Source of the DNA: an uncultured Pseudomonadota bacterium
GTDB taxonomy: Bacteria; Myxococcota_A; UBA796; SXON01
Assembly (NCBI GenBank): GCA_903875225.1
Contig: CAIQVJ010000124.1
Coordinates: 82,757-146,756, forward strand
Reading direction: 5' to 3'
DNA: 64,000 bases
Both the position numbers and the translations under genes were made by a program. Every line of letters begins with the position of its first letter. Position 1 is the stretch's first letter. This document shows, one piece after another, positions 24,752 through 33,065 of this stretch. Below the pieces are notes generated by a model. That model worked only from the letters and a program-made list of their open reading frames with translations, was not told the DNA's origin and made no database searches.

Positions 24752-26314
24752 TTATTTCAGGACCCCACCGTACCGTGCAATACGGTCCCGGGCCGCGTGT
24801 TCGCCAGCCACCCGCCCGCCCAACACCACGGCAGACAAGGACCCGGTGAACCCGGCATCGCCCACCAGGCTGCCGCCCGCCATGCCCGTCAATTCACCCG
24901 CAGCGTAGAGCCCCGGGATCACTCGACCGTCCACCGCGAGCACCCGGCCCCGGATGTCCACGTCCACCCCTCCGAACATCTTGGCGACGGAGACGGCGAC
25001 GGGCATTGCAAAGTAGGGCGGCTCGTCCACCGGCTGGGCGTTCTGCACCGAGGACCGGAACGTGTCCCCCTCCCCCGCATACACAGCCCGATCGTAGGCC
25101 TCGATGCTCGCCGACAAGGCCGACGAATCCACGTCGATCGTCTGACCCAACGCGTCGAGGGAGTCGCCCCGCGCCGCGAACCCGTCGTCGACCATGTCGG
25201 TGATCGTGTAGGACATCCGGGCATCTGCACCATCGTCGCAGGTGAACGCGCCGGTGAGCGTATTGGTGTCGAAGACCATCCACGCCGCCTGGTGATCCAC
25301 GACCGCCTCGGCCGTACGGAGGTCGTTCATGGCCGACTCGTCGACGAAACGCTGTCCGGCGGGGTCCACCCAGGGCACGGCGAACTGGAAGGGCACCCGC
25401 ATCTCGACGGTCGCATCGCTCGGGCAGCGCGAGGCATGGGCGTACAGGCCCACCGCGGCGAGGTTCTGTGTCGCGGCCCCGAGCCCGGTCAACATCTCGA
25501 GCCCGTTGCCGTCCGCCCCGGACCAGGAGGCCCGCGTGAGCACCACACCCTCGAGATCGGGCCGCGCCTCCCGCACCCTGTCGAGGTTCCAGCCGAACCC
25601 GCCGGTGGCCACCACCACGCCGCGCCCCCTCACCGTCCCGACCTCGTCGGTCTCCACGTCGCGCCATTGCACGCCGGTGACCCTTCCGGTCGCGTCCTGC
25701 TCGAGCCCGAGGGCTTCGACGCCCATCCAGATCACCTCCGGCGGCAGCTGCGCATGAAGCACGTCCACGAGCTCGGCCCCGCCCCCGCTGATCATGTGGA
25801 TGCGCGGCGTGTCTCCACCCGAAGGGTCCAGTACGGGCGGGCCCCAGCCCAACCCCAGCCCCGCCAACCAGTCGTGCACCTCGGGGATGTTCGCGTTCGC
25901 AAAGCGCTGCACCCATTCGTCACTCACGTCCCCGCCCGTGATCGCCGGCCACTCCGCGAGGAGCTGCTCCGGCGAGTCCTCGATGCCGGCCGCAGCCTCT
26001 TCCGTCGAGCCGCTGAACAACATGAGGGCCGCCTGATTCGCCGCCCCGCCCACGGTGTCGGCATCGCGCTCCAGCAGAACCACCTGCGCCCCTGCGGCCC
26101 GCGCCTCGATGGCGGCGGACATCCCCGCGACCCCCGCGCCAATCACGATCACCCGGTTCGGCACCGGGTCGGGCTGCGTCGGGCCGGCGCCCGTGTCGCC
26201 CCGGGCCGGCTCCAGCGAGGGAACAGGCAAGCCGGCGCTCGCCAGTCGGGTTGGGCTCCCCGACACACCGTCAGGTGGGCGGCAAGCCAGGAGGCAGAGG
26301 AGCAGCACAACCAA
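24752..26314 (-). CDS. Lipoprotein FAD-dependent oxidoreductase, fumarate reductase/FrdA-like (second copy)
   Basis: A 520-residue flavoprotein of the FAD-binding-2 (fumarate reductase/ketosteroid dehydrogenase) family. It starts at a TTG (26314) with an 11-residue signal ending LLAC (Cys11), then a 40-residue Pro/Gly spacer, then the dinucleotide fold VIVIGAGVAGMSAA. Further motifs: GVVVATGGFGWN and the C-terminal FAD/active-site region KMFGGVDVDIRGR and LYAAGELTGM. The HMISGGGAELVD segment also fits this family. The lipobox predicts membrane attachment outside the cytoplasm with no Tat motif. It is a distant relative of the protein at 11857-13215. Substrate unknown. Confidence 0.8.
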   Translation of the reverse strand: MVVLLLCLLACRPPDGVSGSPTRLASAGLPVPSLEPARGDTGAGPTQPDPVPNRVIVIGAGVAGMSAAIEARAAGAQVVLLERDADTVGGAANQAALMLFSGSTEEAAAGIEDSPEQLLAEWPAITGGDVSDEWVQRFANANIPEVHDWLAGLGLGWGPPVLDPSGGDTPRIHMISGGGAELVDVLHAQLPPEVIWMGVEALGLEQDATGRVTGVQWRDVETDEVGTVRGRGVVVATGGFGWNLDRVREARPDLEGVVLTRASWSGADGNGLEMLTGLGAATQNLAAVGLYAHASRCPSDATVEMRVPFQFAVPWVDPAGQRFVDESAMNDLRTAEAVVDHQAAWMVFDTNTLTGAFTCDDGADARMSYTITDMVDDGFAARGDSLDALGQTIDVDSSALSASIEAYDRAVYAGEGDTFRSSVQNAQPVDEPPYFAMPVAVSVAKMFGGVDVDIRGRVLAVDGRVIPGLYAAGELTGMAGGSLVGDAGFTGSLSAVVLGGRVAGEHAARDRIARYGGVLK

Positions 26315-26470
26315 AGTGTACAGGTGACGCCTGACGTTCTCAAGTCGCCTCGCGCGGGTTTGGCGCCCTGGACTACCGGATCAGCAGCAAGTCAGCTCGA
26401 TCAGCACAGGAACCCGTTCCGCCGCCGCGCAGCCCGTCCCGAACATGTCATTCCGGGGGTAGCACCGGGC

Positions 26471-28009
26471 TCAGATCCCGACCCCCATCGCCAATGTGAG
26501 CTGCGCGGTCCACCCCACGTGCGCGACACCAGCGTCGGTGTACCACAGGGCCCCACCGCTGCCCGCGAGACGTGCCCATGCAAAGCCGGGAGGGGTCCAT
26601 GCGACGGCGAGCACGGGCACCGGCGTGATGGTCGGCGAGAGCAGGGGGGGATCCCCCGCTGCCTGCAACAACCAGCCCTGGAGGCCCACCCCGGCGCGCA
26701 ATTGGACGGTGCCCGGGGCGAAGGGGCGCTCCACCACGAGGCTGCCGGAGAGCGTCGGCTGCGGCCACCGCAGCGTCGTCGACCCCTGCCCCACCACCTC
26801 CCAGGCGCCGCCCAGCAGCCGCGGCAGGTGGGCCTCCGCGAAGATCAACGGTGCGCTCGCCGGTCCGACGCCGAAGCCGACTGCACCCCCACCGGCGCCA
26901 AACCGGACGTGGTCGCGCCCCAGCACCGACTCGATGTCCACGCGACGGCCCGAGGCGACGTTCACGCGCTGCCGGGCGACGACCGGACCCTCATTGGGCG
27001 CCACCAGCTCCAACCGGTGCGCCCCCGGATCGAGCACCACCTGACCGGGGAGCACCCCCTTGTCCTGCCCGTCCACCCGCACCCCGTAGCCATCGAGCGA
27101 GCGCCGGTAGCTCGCTGCCAGGGCCGCTCCCGGCTGCGCCCTCGCGCCCGAGAGGATGATCGGGTCCTCCCCGAGCACCTCCGCCCGGGCCCACGCCCGC
27201 TGCGTGCCGCCGGTATAGGCGAACGCGGCCGTACGGGCGTATTCGTGGGCCTCTGTCACGGTCACGGCGCCGTCCGCGTCGGCGTCTCCGGGGTACCGAG
27301 CGGTGTCCGGGCGCGGCTGCAACGCCTCCAGGAAATACGCGGTGTACACGTCGTGGCCAAGCTGCGACGACTCGCGCGCGGTCTCGGAGAACGCGCAGAC
27401 CCCGATCACGATCGTGGCCTCGGAGACCGAGTACAGCGGCACAATCGGGTCGCCCTTGGTGCTCGCCAGCTGATCCCGTACGTCGGCCGGCAGGGCACTC
27501 TTGCCCTGGCCCGAGTGACAGGTCGCGAACACTGCGACCTTCTGACGCGACGGCAAGCCGTCGAGCCAGGTGACGACCTCCGCCTGGGGCACAGCCGTGC
27601 GGGCGACAGCGTCGAGACGCGTGTCCGACGCCACGACGAACGGCGCAAGGCGCCCGTCGGATCCATGGGCGAGCGTGCCGTGCGAGGACACGTAGACGAA
27701 GACCGTGTCCTCGGGTGAATCCGCGATGGCGCCGATCTCGGCCATCGCGTCCCGGATGCCGTCCGCCGAGGTTGCCACGGGATCGGTGAGGGTCCAGACC
27801 CGGTCGAAGTGCCCGTCCTCCATGAGCGCGTCGGAGACGGCCTCCGCGTCGTCGTCCGCGAACTGAAGCGCGGGGAAAGCCGGATCGGCGAAGGACTCCG
27901 GGCCGATCACCAGCGCCAGGCGCTCCCCGCGGAACGCGGCGTCCCCGCCCGCAGGCGGCGGAAGCCGGACGGCACCGGCGAGGGCGATCGCGACGTACGC
28001 GAGGATCAC
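26471..28009 (-). CDS. Secreted caspase-like (peptidase C14) protease
   Basis: A 512-residue protein. A short hydrophobic N terminus (ILAYVAIALAGAV) looks like a signal or anchor. The caspase p20-like domain (about 28-235) has the catalytic pair His110 (VYVSSHG) and Cys164 (VFATCHSG). A perfect 12-residue EF-hand-type loop, DADADGAVTVTE (242-253), follows, as in other bacterial caspases, suggesting calcium control. Then come a PEGA-like beta domain (about 290-360) and a Gly-rich, beta-rich end. The GTG at 28009 overlaps the anti-sigma stop (GTGA), with GAGG 8 bases upstream. Co-expression with a sigma/anti-sigma pair implies regulated production. Confidence 0.85.
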   Translation of the reverse strand: MILAYVAIALAGAVRLPPPAGGDAAFRGERLALVIGPESFADPAFPALQFADDDAEAVSDALMEDGHFDRVWTLTDPVATSADGIRDAMAEIGAIADSPEDTVFVYVSSHGTLAHGSDGRLAPFVVASDTRLDAVARTAVPQAEVVTWLDGLPSRQKVAVFATCHSGQGKSALPADVRDQLASTKGDPIVPLYSVSEATIVIGVCAFSETARESSQLGHDVYTAYFLEALQPRPDTARYPGDADADGAVTVTEAHEYARTAAFAYTGGTQRAWARAEVLGEDPIILSGARAQPGAALAASYRRSLDGYGVRVDGQDKGVLPGQVVLDPGAHRLELVAPNEGPVVARQRVNVASGRRVDIESVLGRDHVRFGAGGGAVGFGVGPASAPLIFAEAHLPRLLGGAWEVVGQGSTTLRWPQPTLSGSLVVERPFAPGTVQLRAGVGLQGWLLQAAGDPPLLSPTITPVPVLAVAWTPPGFAWARLAGSGGALWYTDAGVAHVGWTAQLTLAMGVGI

Positions 28010-28725
28010 GGTCCGACCTCGAGGCGCACGGCGTCGAAGCGCGTGCCCGCCGTGCCGTCCGGCCACTCCGACATCACGGTCGCCAGGGGTAGGGGCCCGG
28101 CCGTCACGCCTGCCACCAGCGTGACGGGCCCCGGCACATCGTCCAGGGCCAGGGCCAACCAGTCCCCTTCCCAGGTGGCTGGCCGCGCACCCGCGGCCTC
28201 GACCACGGCGGACTGCCCCTCGGGCGGCATCAGCACGTGCCGCCGACCCGCCCCGTCCACGGCGAACAGGTAGCGGGCGCCTGGGCCGTCGGTCTCGATC
28301 TCGGCGACCACCACGGCGTCGGGGCCGACCCGGTCGCCCTCGTGCAGCCGCGCTCCGGCCACACCCCCGTGGGTGAGCGCGAGCGTGAGGTGCACCGCGG
28401 GCGCGGTTGCCCTGCCCTTCTCCACGAGCTCATCGCGGGGCGGTCGCGTCGCCACCGCAAAGAATGCCACCGCGGCAACCGCCAGGGCAAACCCCAGGAA
28501 GCGCTGGGTGTTGGAGCCCCGGCGGGCGGACGGGAGGCGCAACGGCGGGGGGGTGACCGGCGGCGCGTCTTCGGCCTCGAGCAGCCTCGCGAGCGTGTCG
28601 TCGTCGAGCAGGGCGGCACACTCCTCGCACGTGTCGAGGTGATCGAGCAGTGCGGCGCGGGCGGGCTCGGCGAGCGTGCCGGCGAGCCAGTCGTCAAGCT
28701 GGCTGCGGGTCAGGTGGGTGCTCAT
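28006..28725 (-). CDS. Zinc-finger transmembrane anti-sigma factor
   Basis: A 239-residue protein. The N terminus carries the anti-sigma zinc motif His29-x3-Cys33-x2-Cys36 (HLDTCEEC). A membrane helix spans about residues 75-93 and the C-terminal 140 residues lie outside the cytoplasm, with strand-rich sequence resembling domains found with bacterial caspases (DUF4384-like, uncertain). The ATG at 28725 overlaps the sigma-factor stop (ATGA), and its stop overlaps the caspase start (GTGA). It should hold the upstream sigma factor inactive until a signal outside the membrane releases it. Confidence 0.85.
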   Translation of the reverse strand: MSTHLTRSQLDDWLAGTLAEPARAALLDHLDTCEECAALLDDDTLARLLEAEDAPPVTPPPLRLPSARRGSNTQRFLGFALAVAAVAFFAVATRPPRDELVEKGRATAPAVHLTLALTHGGVAGARLHEGDRVGPDAVVVAEIETDGPGARYLFAVDGAGRRHVLMPPEGQSAVVEAAGARPATWEGDWLALALDDVPGPVTLVAGVTAGPLPLATVMSEWPDGTAGTRFDAVRLEVGP

Positions 28726-29291
28726 CCGGCTTCCTCCCAGAGTGTATCGAGGCGGCGGGCGGCGTAGACCCGGGCCCAGAGGCGGAACCGGTGCAATCGT
28801 GTCGTCACTGCGGTGACCGTCACGCCCATGCGCTCGGCGATCTCGCCCGTCGAGGCCGGGGGATCGCCGTAGAACAGCGACGCGGTCTCCTTCAGCACGG
28901 CGTCCGGGCAGCCGTCCAGGACCATACGCCCCAGGTGGTCCCGGTCCGACGAGGGCACGGGCGGCGGCTCTGCCTTCCACGTCGAGAGTGCATCGGCCTC
29001 GCGTCGGCGGGTCTCCAGCCAGTGCAGGCAACGACGACGGGCGATCACGCGCACCCAGCCGGGGAACGCGCCATCGTCCTGCAGATCGGGGAGTGCCGCG
29101 AACGCGGCGGCGAAGCTGTCCTGGCAGAGGTCGTCCGCCGAGGCCTTGTCCCCGCGGCAGAACGTGAGGCAGTAGCCGTACACCGCGGGGGCGTGCGTGG
29201 CGTAGAGCTCACGCCATGCCGCCGCGTCGCCGCGTCGAGCCCGGGTGATCAGGAGGGAGGAAGGGGGCATCCAGCGGCCAAGCGCTACCAT
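28722..29291 (-). CDS. ECF-type RNA polymerase sigma factor
   Basis: A 189-residue sigma-70 family protein of ECF size. Region 2 is seen in ASADDLCQDSFAAAFAALP and FPGWVRVIARRR; region 4 in STGEIAERMGVTVTAVTTRLHR, a helix-turn-helix. The ATG at 29291 is supported by GGAG 7 bases upstream; a second ATG at 29270 has a weaker site. It is followed by its anti-sigma factor with a 4-base overlap and probably controls this operon and other genes. It starts 58 bases after the stop of the small secreted protein gene, so it may also be read from the upstream run. Confidence 0.88.
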   Translation of the reverse strand: MVALGRWMPPSSLLITRARRGDAAAWRELYATHAPAVYGYCLTFCRGDKASADDLCQDSFAAAFAALPDLQDDGAFPGWVRVIARRRCLHWLETRRREADALSTWKAEPPPVPSSDRDHLGRMVLDGCPDAVLKETASLFYGDPPASTGEIAERMGVTVTAVTTRLHRFRLWARVYAARRLDTLWEEAG

Positions 29292-29349
29292 GTGCCAGCT
29301 CCATCGACGCTTGTGCATCGGTCGAACTGCGGATCCGCCTCCTCGGGAG

Positions 29350-29760
29350 TCACATGCGGACCGAGAGCCCGAGGCCGACCTGAAGCTCGGGCGCCTCGCC
29401 CCAGGGCACCACACCGTCCACTCGGGCCTGCAGCCCCAGCCCCCAGAACATGAGCCAGCCCGCGCGTACGCCAGCCCGCGCGGCGAGCCGGGGGTCCCCG
29501 AACGCGTCATGCACCTCGGGCATGAGCGCCACGCCCAGCCGGACCCAGCGGCTGTCGACCGGCAGGAGCAGCAGGCCCGCCGCGGCGGAAGCCCGTCCGT
29601 CGAGGTCCGCGCCGATCTCCCCGGCGACGCCCAGGTGGCGCACGACGCCGTAGTCGGCAGCCCCGTGAAAGGCTGGGGCCGTGCCGTCGAGGCCGGCGGA
29701 GAGGGAAGCGGTGACACGGTTGGGCTCCGCGTGGGCGAGTTGGAACAGGAACAGGATCAT
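29350..29760 (-). CDS. Small secreted, probably beta-barrel or outer-membrane protein
   Basis: A 136-residue protein with a very short signal peptide (MILFLFQLAHA) and a body of alternating hydrophobic and Gly-rich strands (VTASLSAGLDG, VGLGLSVRM) that suggests a small beta barrel. No family recognised. The ATG at 29760 overlaps the previous gene's stop (ATGA), with GAGGAG about 5 bases upstream. Confidence 0.65.
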   Translation of the reverse strand: MILFLFQLAHAEPNRVTASLSAGLDGTAPAFHGAADYGVVRHLGVAGEIGADLDGRASAAAGLLLLPVDSRWVRLGVALMPEVHDAFGDPRLAARAGVRAGWLMFWGLGLQARVDGVVPWGEAPELQVGLGLSVRM

Positions 29761-29948
29761 TGGATCTCCTCGAGGGTTGGGGAACGAAGGGCGAGCGCAC
29801 AGATGCCGGGCTGCTTGTCGCCAGGGCGGTGGTGTCGACAACCCGTGTGTGGGCAGGCACGGCGGGGGGCGACGTGGGCCTCCGCGGGCCCCGTGGCGAC
29901 GAGCGCGGCGGCGGCGCAGCCCATCGCGAAGACGTCTCGCCGGGTCAT
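29757..29948 (-). CDS. Tiny Tat-exported Cys/His-rich protein
   Basis: A 63-residue protein. It starts MTRRDVFAMG, a Tat-like twin-arginine signal, with a hydrophobic stretch ending PAEA. The roughly 38-residue mature part has CPHTGCRHH and a later Cys (GICAL), resembling half of a Rieske-type or other metal site. Both ends overlap neighbours by ATGA, which is the main evidence that the frame is used. A folded metal-binding product would explain Tat export. No family recognised. Confidence 0.6.
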   Translation of the reverse strand: MTRRDVFAMGCAAAALVATGPAEAHVAPRRACPHTGCRHHRPGDKQPGICALALRSPTLEEIQ

Positions 29949-31096
29949 GGTTGCTCCTCGGTCTCCGAGCCGAACTCGATGGTGTAGGGCACCAGGCTCT
30001 CGCTCGCCATCGGCGCAAGCTGACCGACCGGGTCATCCACCTCACCGGGGGGCGCTGCGGAGTGGTACAGGCCCCGGAACAGGGGGGCGTCCGCGCCCAC
30101 CTGCTCTGCGAACCCGAGCACGCTCACGTCGGAGCCGTCCACCGTACCGGCAAACCGGGCCGGGCCGGCCCACATCGCGGCCGGGAAGACCCACAGCTCC
30201 TGATCCGTACGCTCGGCCTCGACCACGAAGTCGAAGGTCTCGCCGGTCACCTTCCACGCCACCGGCCACCGGGCGCCGCTGCGTCGGCTCTTCCACCACT
30301 GGGTCGGCTCCACGCGCATCTTCGTGGGGTCGATGGGCGTGATCTCCCCGTCCGGCGCGGACATCCAGGCCAGGGTGCCGGGTACGCCGCCCATCCCGTC
30401 GTTCTGGATCCACCCGATCGAGAGGTCGCGCCCGTCCGGCAGGTTCGCCGAGAACCACTCGAACCCGTCCACGTTGGGGTCGTAGAGCCGCCCCCACTGG
30501 TGCTTGCTGAACCCCACGCCCTCCACCTGCCGCACCTTGTTGCCCTCGATCCACCGCCCCTCGACGGCCATGCCCTCGTCCTGGTCCCACATGGACGTCG
30601 CGTGCGGCGCCAGCTGCACCCGTCCTCCAACTCCCGGGAGGGTTGGTGCTCTCGTCGGGGTCAGGCGTAGCTCGGTCCGCACCGGGCCCGCACCTGCCGA
30701 GAGCACGAGCGCGCCGCCCTCCTCGTGCAGCGACCAGTTGCCGTGGAACGGTCCGCCCTTCGAGAATCCGGCGGAGAAGAAGTCGGGAAAGCTCTCGCGG
30801 TCTGCAGTCCACGAGTGCTCGGGCGTGGCGACCCGGACGTACGCAGCGTGGAACGGGTTTGCGCCGAGCGGCACCGGCACGAGTGCGACCGTGTCGAGGT
30901 CCGTGCGCTCGACGACGAAGCCCACGAACACGTCGAGCGGCTCGCCCGTCGCGATGTCCTGCAGGCGGGCGTGGATGTGCCACCACTCCGTCTGGGCGTC
31001 GTCGTGCGGCCCGAAGTCGATGGTGGGGAGGACGAAGGCGCCCGGGGGGATCGCCTCGAGATGATGTGTGGCACAAGCGAGCAGAAAGAGAATCAT
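29945..31096 (-). CDS. AttH/CrtC-like lipocalin-fold lipoprotein
   Basis: A 383-residue protein of the AttH/carotenoid 1,2-hydratase (CrtC-like) superfamily, recognised by DDAQTEWWHIHARLQ near the N terminus and the later FSKHQWGRL and WIQNDGMGG segments. The signal peptide is extraordinarily short: MILFLLAC, with the lipobox Cys at position 8. CrtC adds water to acyclic carotenoids, and the desaturase-like gene directly upstream makes a carotenoid or isoprenoid substrate plausible (inference). The ATG overlaps the upstream stop (ATGA). Confidence 0.8.
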   Translation of the reverse strand: MILFLLACATHHLEAIPPGAFVLPTIDFGPHDDAQTEWWHIHARLQDIATGEPLDVFVGFVVERTDLDTVALVPVPLGANPFHAAYVRVATPEHSWTADRESFPDFFSAGFSKGGPFHGNWSLHEEGGALVLSAGAGPVRTELRLTPTRAPTLPGVGGRVQLAPHATSMWDQDEGMAVEGRWIEGNKVRQVEGVGFSKHQWGRLYDPNVDGFEWFSANLPDGRDLSIGWIQNDGMGGVPGTLAWMSAPDGEITPIDPTKMRVEPTQWWKSRRSGARWPVAWKVTGETFDFVVEAERTDQELWVFPAAMWAGPARFAGTVDGSDVSVLGFAEQVGADAPLFRGLYHSAAPPGEVDDPVGQLAPMASESLVPYTIEFGSETEEQP

Positions 31097-32529
31097 GAGA
31101 CACCTCGAAGGTCGTCATGGAGCGCTGCCACAGCCTGCCGGCCCGTGCGAACAGCGTTCTCCATGCAGGGAAAATCAAGCGGGGAGCGGATCCAGTCTCC
31201 AGCCAGGTACAGGCCGTGGACGGGGGTGCGGGTGAAGGGCTTGAACACGAGCGAGCCCGGCTCGGAGTTCCAGTACCGACGATGCGGGCCGCGGCTGCGG
31301 ACGACCGTGAAGTCGATGACCCCCTCGCGGTCGAAGCCCTCCCAACCCGGGATCCGTCGAACGCCTGCCAGGGACTGCTGCAGCAGGCTCTCGTCGTCCA
31401 TGTCCTCGAACCCGGCCTCCTGCCCGACAAAATGCAGCGACGCACCAAACGATGGGTCATTCCGCAGGTGGGGATAGTTTGGCTTGTTGTCCACCACGAA
31501 GCCGAGCGGCTCGGGCAGGCCGCACACAACCGTACGTGGCCCCTCGGTCACGCTCGCCCGGTGCCACACCTGCATCGCGAGCGGCGCGACGGTGGTGATC
31601 CGCGGAATGCCGGACAGCCCGGGCACCTGCAGCGCCTCCGCAGGCAGCACGGCCTGCAGGCAAGGCGCCGGGAGCGCGAGGATCACGGCGTCGAAGTCGG
31701 TCATGCGCTCCTCGGGGCCCGTCGGCACCGGGCCCTGGTGGGGACAGGACGGGGGGTGCGGGATGGGCGAGGCAAACCGCAGCGCCGTCACCCTGCCGCC
31801 CTCTACCTCCACCCCCGTCAACTTCCGCAACCGGATGATGGTGGAACCGAGCGACTGGATCCGCGCGGCCACCCGCTCCCACCAGATCTCGCTCATCCCA
31901 CCTGCAGGAAACCGCGCCTCCGCCGTGTTGTAGTCGCGCCCCATGATGCGAATGGCCTGGAGCATCGAGTAGGCCGAGATCTCCCCCGGCCAGTTGAGTT
32001 GGGCCTCGCGGGTGCACCGGAAGGCGTTGGTCGCCATCATGGAGGCGGGCAGGCCCCGCTCGGCGCACCACGCGGTGAGGCACAGGTCGTCGAGGTGCTC
32101 GGGCACCCCGGCGGCCAACTCGATCATGCCTCGGCTGAACACCGCTCCAAACGCGAGCTTCTCACCGAGCGTCATCCCCGTGTAGCGCAGACCCTCGAAC
32201 AGCGTTCGCGGCGTAGAAGGGGTGAAGTGCAGGTGGTGCGCTGTTTCGTCGCGGTCCTCCCAGATGATGAACTCCATCCGGCCGGAGACCGAGGTCGCGC
32301 GCATGTCCACGCCGGACCGGTGCAACAGCGCGCGCATCTCGTCGTAGAACCCGGCCACGATGTGCTGCCCGTGCTCCACGACGCGGCCCTTGTCATCGCG
32401 CCAGGAGCACGCCTTGCCGCCCACGAGGTGGCCCATGCCCACGAGCGTGACCTCGTGGCCCGCGGTGGCGGCGGCCTCAGCGGCTGAGAGGCCTGCGGGG
32501 CCTGTTCCGACTACGACGACCTTTGCCAT
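31093..32529 (-). CDS. FAD-dependent carotenoid/squalene desaturase-like oxidoreductase
   Basis: A 478-residue flavoenzyme of the amine oxidase/phytoene desaturase superfamily. The FAD fold begins at once: VVVVGTGPAGLSAAEAAATAGHEVTLV. The C-terminal FAD-contact motif GLYLAGDWIRSPLDFPCMENAVRTG closely matches plant-type phytoene/zeta-carotene desaturases and HpnE-like hydroxysqualene dehydroxylases. The start ATG at 32529 has GGAG 8 bases upstream. It heads the gene run that continues through AttH-like, Tat, secreted, sigma, anti-sigma and caspase genes. The exact isoprenoid substrate is not determined; no crtB or crtE gene is visible. Confidence 0.82.
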   Translation of the reverse strand: MAKVVVVGTGPAGLSAAEAAATAGHEVTLVGMGHLVGGKACSWRDDKGRVVEHGQHIVAGFYDEMRALLHRSGVDMRATSVSGRMEFIIWEDRDETAHHLHFTPSTPRTLFEGLRYTGMTLGEKLAFGAVFSRGMIELAAGVPEHLDDLCLTAWCAERGLPASMMATNAFRCTREAQLNWPGEISAYSMLQAIRIMGRDYNTAEARFPAGGMSEIWWERVAARIQSLGSTIIRLRKLTGVEVEGGRVTALRFASPIPHPPSCPHQGPVPTGPEERMTDFDAVILALPAPCLQAVLPAEALQVPGLSGIPRITTVAPLAMQVWHRASVTEGPRTVVCGLPEPLGFVVDNKPNYPHLRNDPSFGASLHFVGQEAGFEDMDDESLLQQSLAGVRRIPGWEGFDREGVIDFTVVRSRGPHRRYWNSEPGSLVFKPFTRTPVHGLYLAGDWIRSPLDFPCMENAVRTGRQAVAALHDDLRGVS

Positions 32530-32754
32530 TCACATCTCCGGGGTTCACGGAGAAGGAGCGTGGCCGGGGTCGGATGTCACAGGTATTTTGAAACCCGCCG
32601 AAAATTGTCGGAGACAGAGTTGGCGGGCTCTCGGGCAGGGTCGCGAGCGGGGATCCGCCGGTTGCCGCCCGTTGGGCCTCTCGCGGCAAGAAGGCGCTCT
32701 CCTCCACGTGATCCCGAGCATCGCGACCGTCGGGCAGCGCCACCGACCGACCGT

Positions 32755-32810
32755 TCGCCACCTGGATGCACAGGACGCCGACCGCTCGCCACCTGGATGC
32801 ACAGGACGCC
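32755..32810 (+). repeat. 31-bp tandem repeat, family A (about 2 copies)
   Basis: Two copies begin at 32755 and 32786, starting TCGCCACCTGGATGCACAGG, identical over the first 25 bases, with a 31-base period. The core TGCACAG-N3-GC-N-GACCG-N-TCG also occurs, reverse-complemented, in family B downstream. Confidence 0.75.
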
Positions 32811-32888
32811 CGCTGGCCCCGAGCTCCGGATCCGACAAGCGCCAGTAATTTCGATCCGCGCGGCTACCCACGGACCCGCGGGGCCCCC

Positions 32889-33012
32889 CGGCTGTGCACT
32901 CGACACCCGATCGGTCCGCCGGCTGTGCACTCGACACCCGATCGGTCCACCGGCTGTGCAGTCGACCCCCGATCGGTCCGCCGGCTGTGCACTCGACACC
33001 CGGCCGGTCGCA
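32889..33012 (-). repeat. 31-bp tandem repeat, family B (4 copies, opposite orientation to A)
   Basis: Four contiguous copies begin at 32889, 32920, 32951 and 32982 (each starting CGGCTGTGCA), period exactly 31; copies 1 and 2 are nearly identical, copy 3 has a few changes and copy 4 degenerates at its end. Read on the minus strand they share a 17-of-22-base core with family A. There are no spacers, so this is not CRISPR. Confidence 0.8.
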
Positions 33013-33065
33013 ACCGTCGAGGTCCGCTACGGCCCCCTCGCCCGCTCGAACCCCGATCCTGCGCG

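Larger units (their letters stand above)
32530..33065. other. Intergenic region carrying 31-bp repeat arrays
   Basis: No convincing gene is seen in this stretch between the desaturase-like start and the frameshifted lipoprotein candidate. Open frames here cross the 31-bp repeats, whose length is not a multiple of three, and have no family resemblance. It holds the two repeat families listed separately and presumably the promoter of the minus-strand operon. Confidence 0.6.

Noticed and set aside
24746..27718. A 990-codon plus-strand frame antisense to the flavoprotein and caspase genes
   Set aside because: It is antisense to genes with clear motifs, is Arg/His/Pro-rich and has no recognised domain.
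32889..33012. CRISPR array
   Set aside because: The 31-bp units are contiguous with no unique spacers, there are few copies, and no cas gene is visible.
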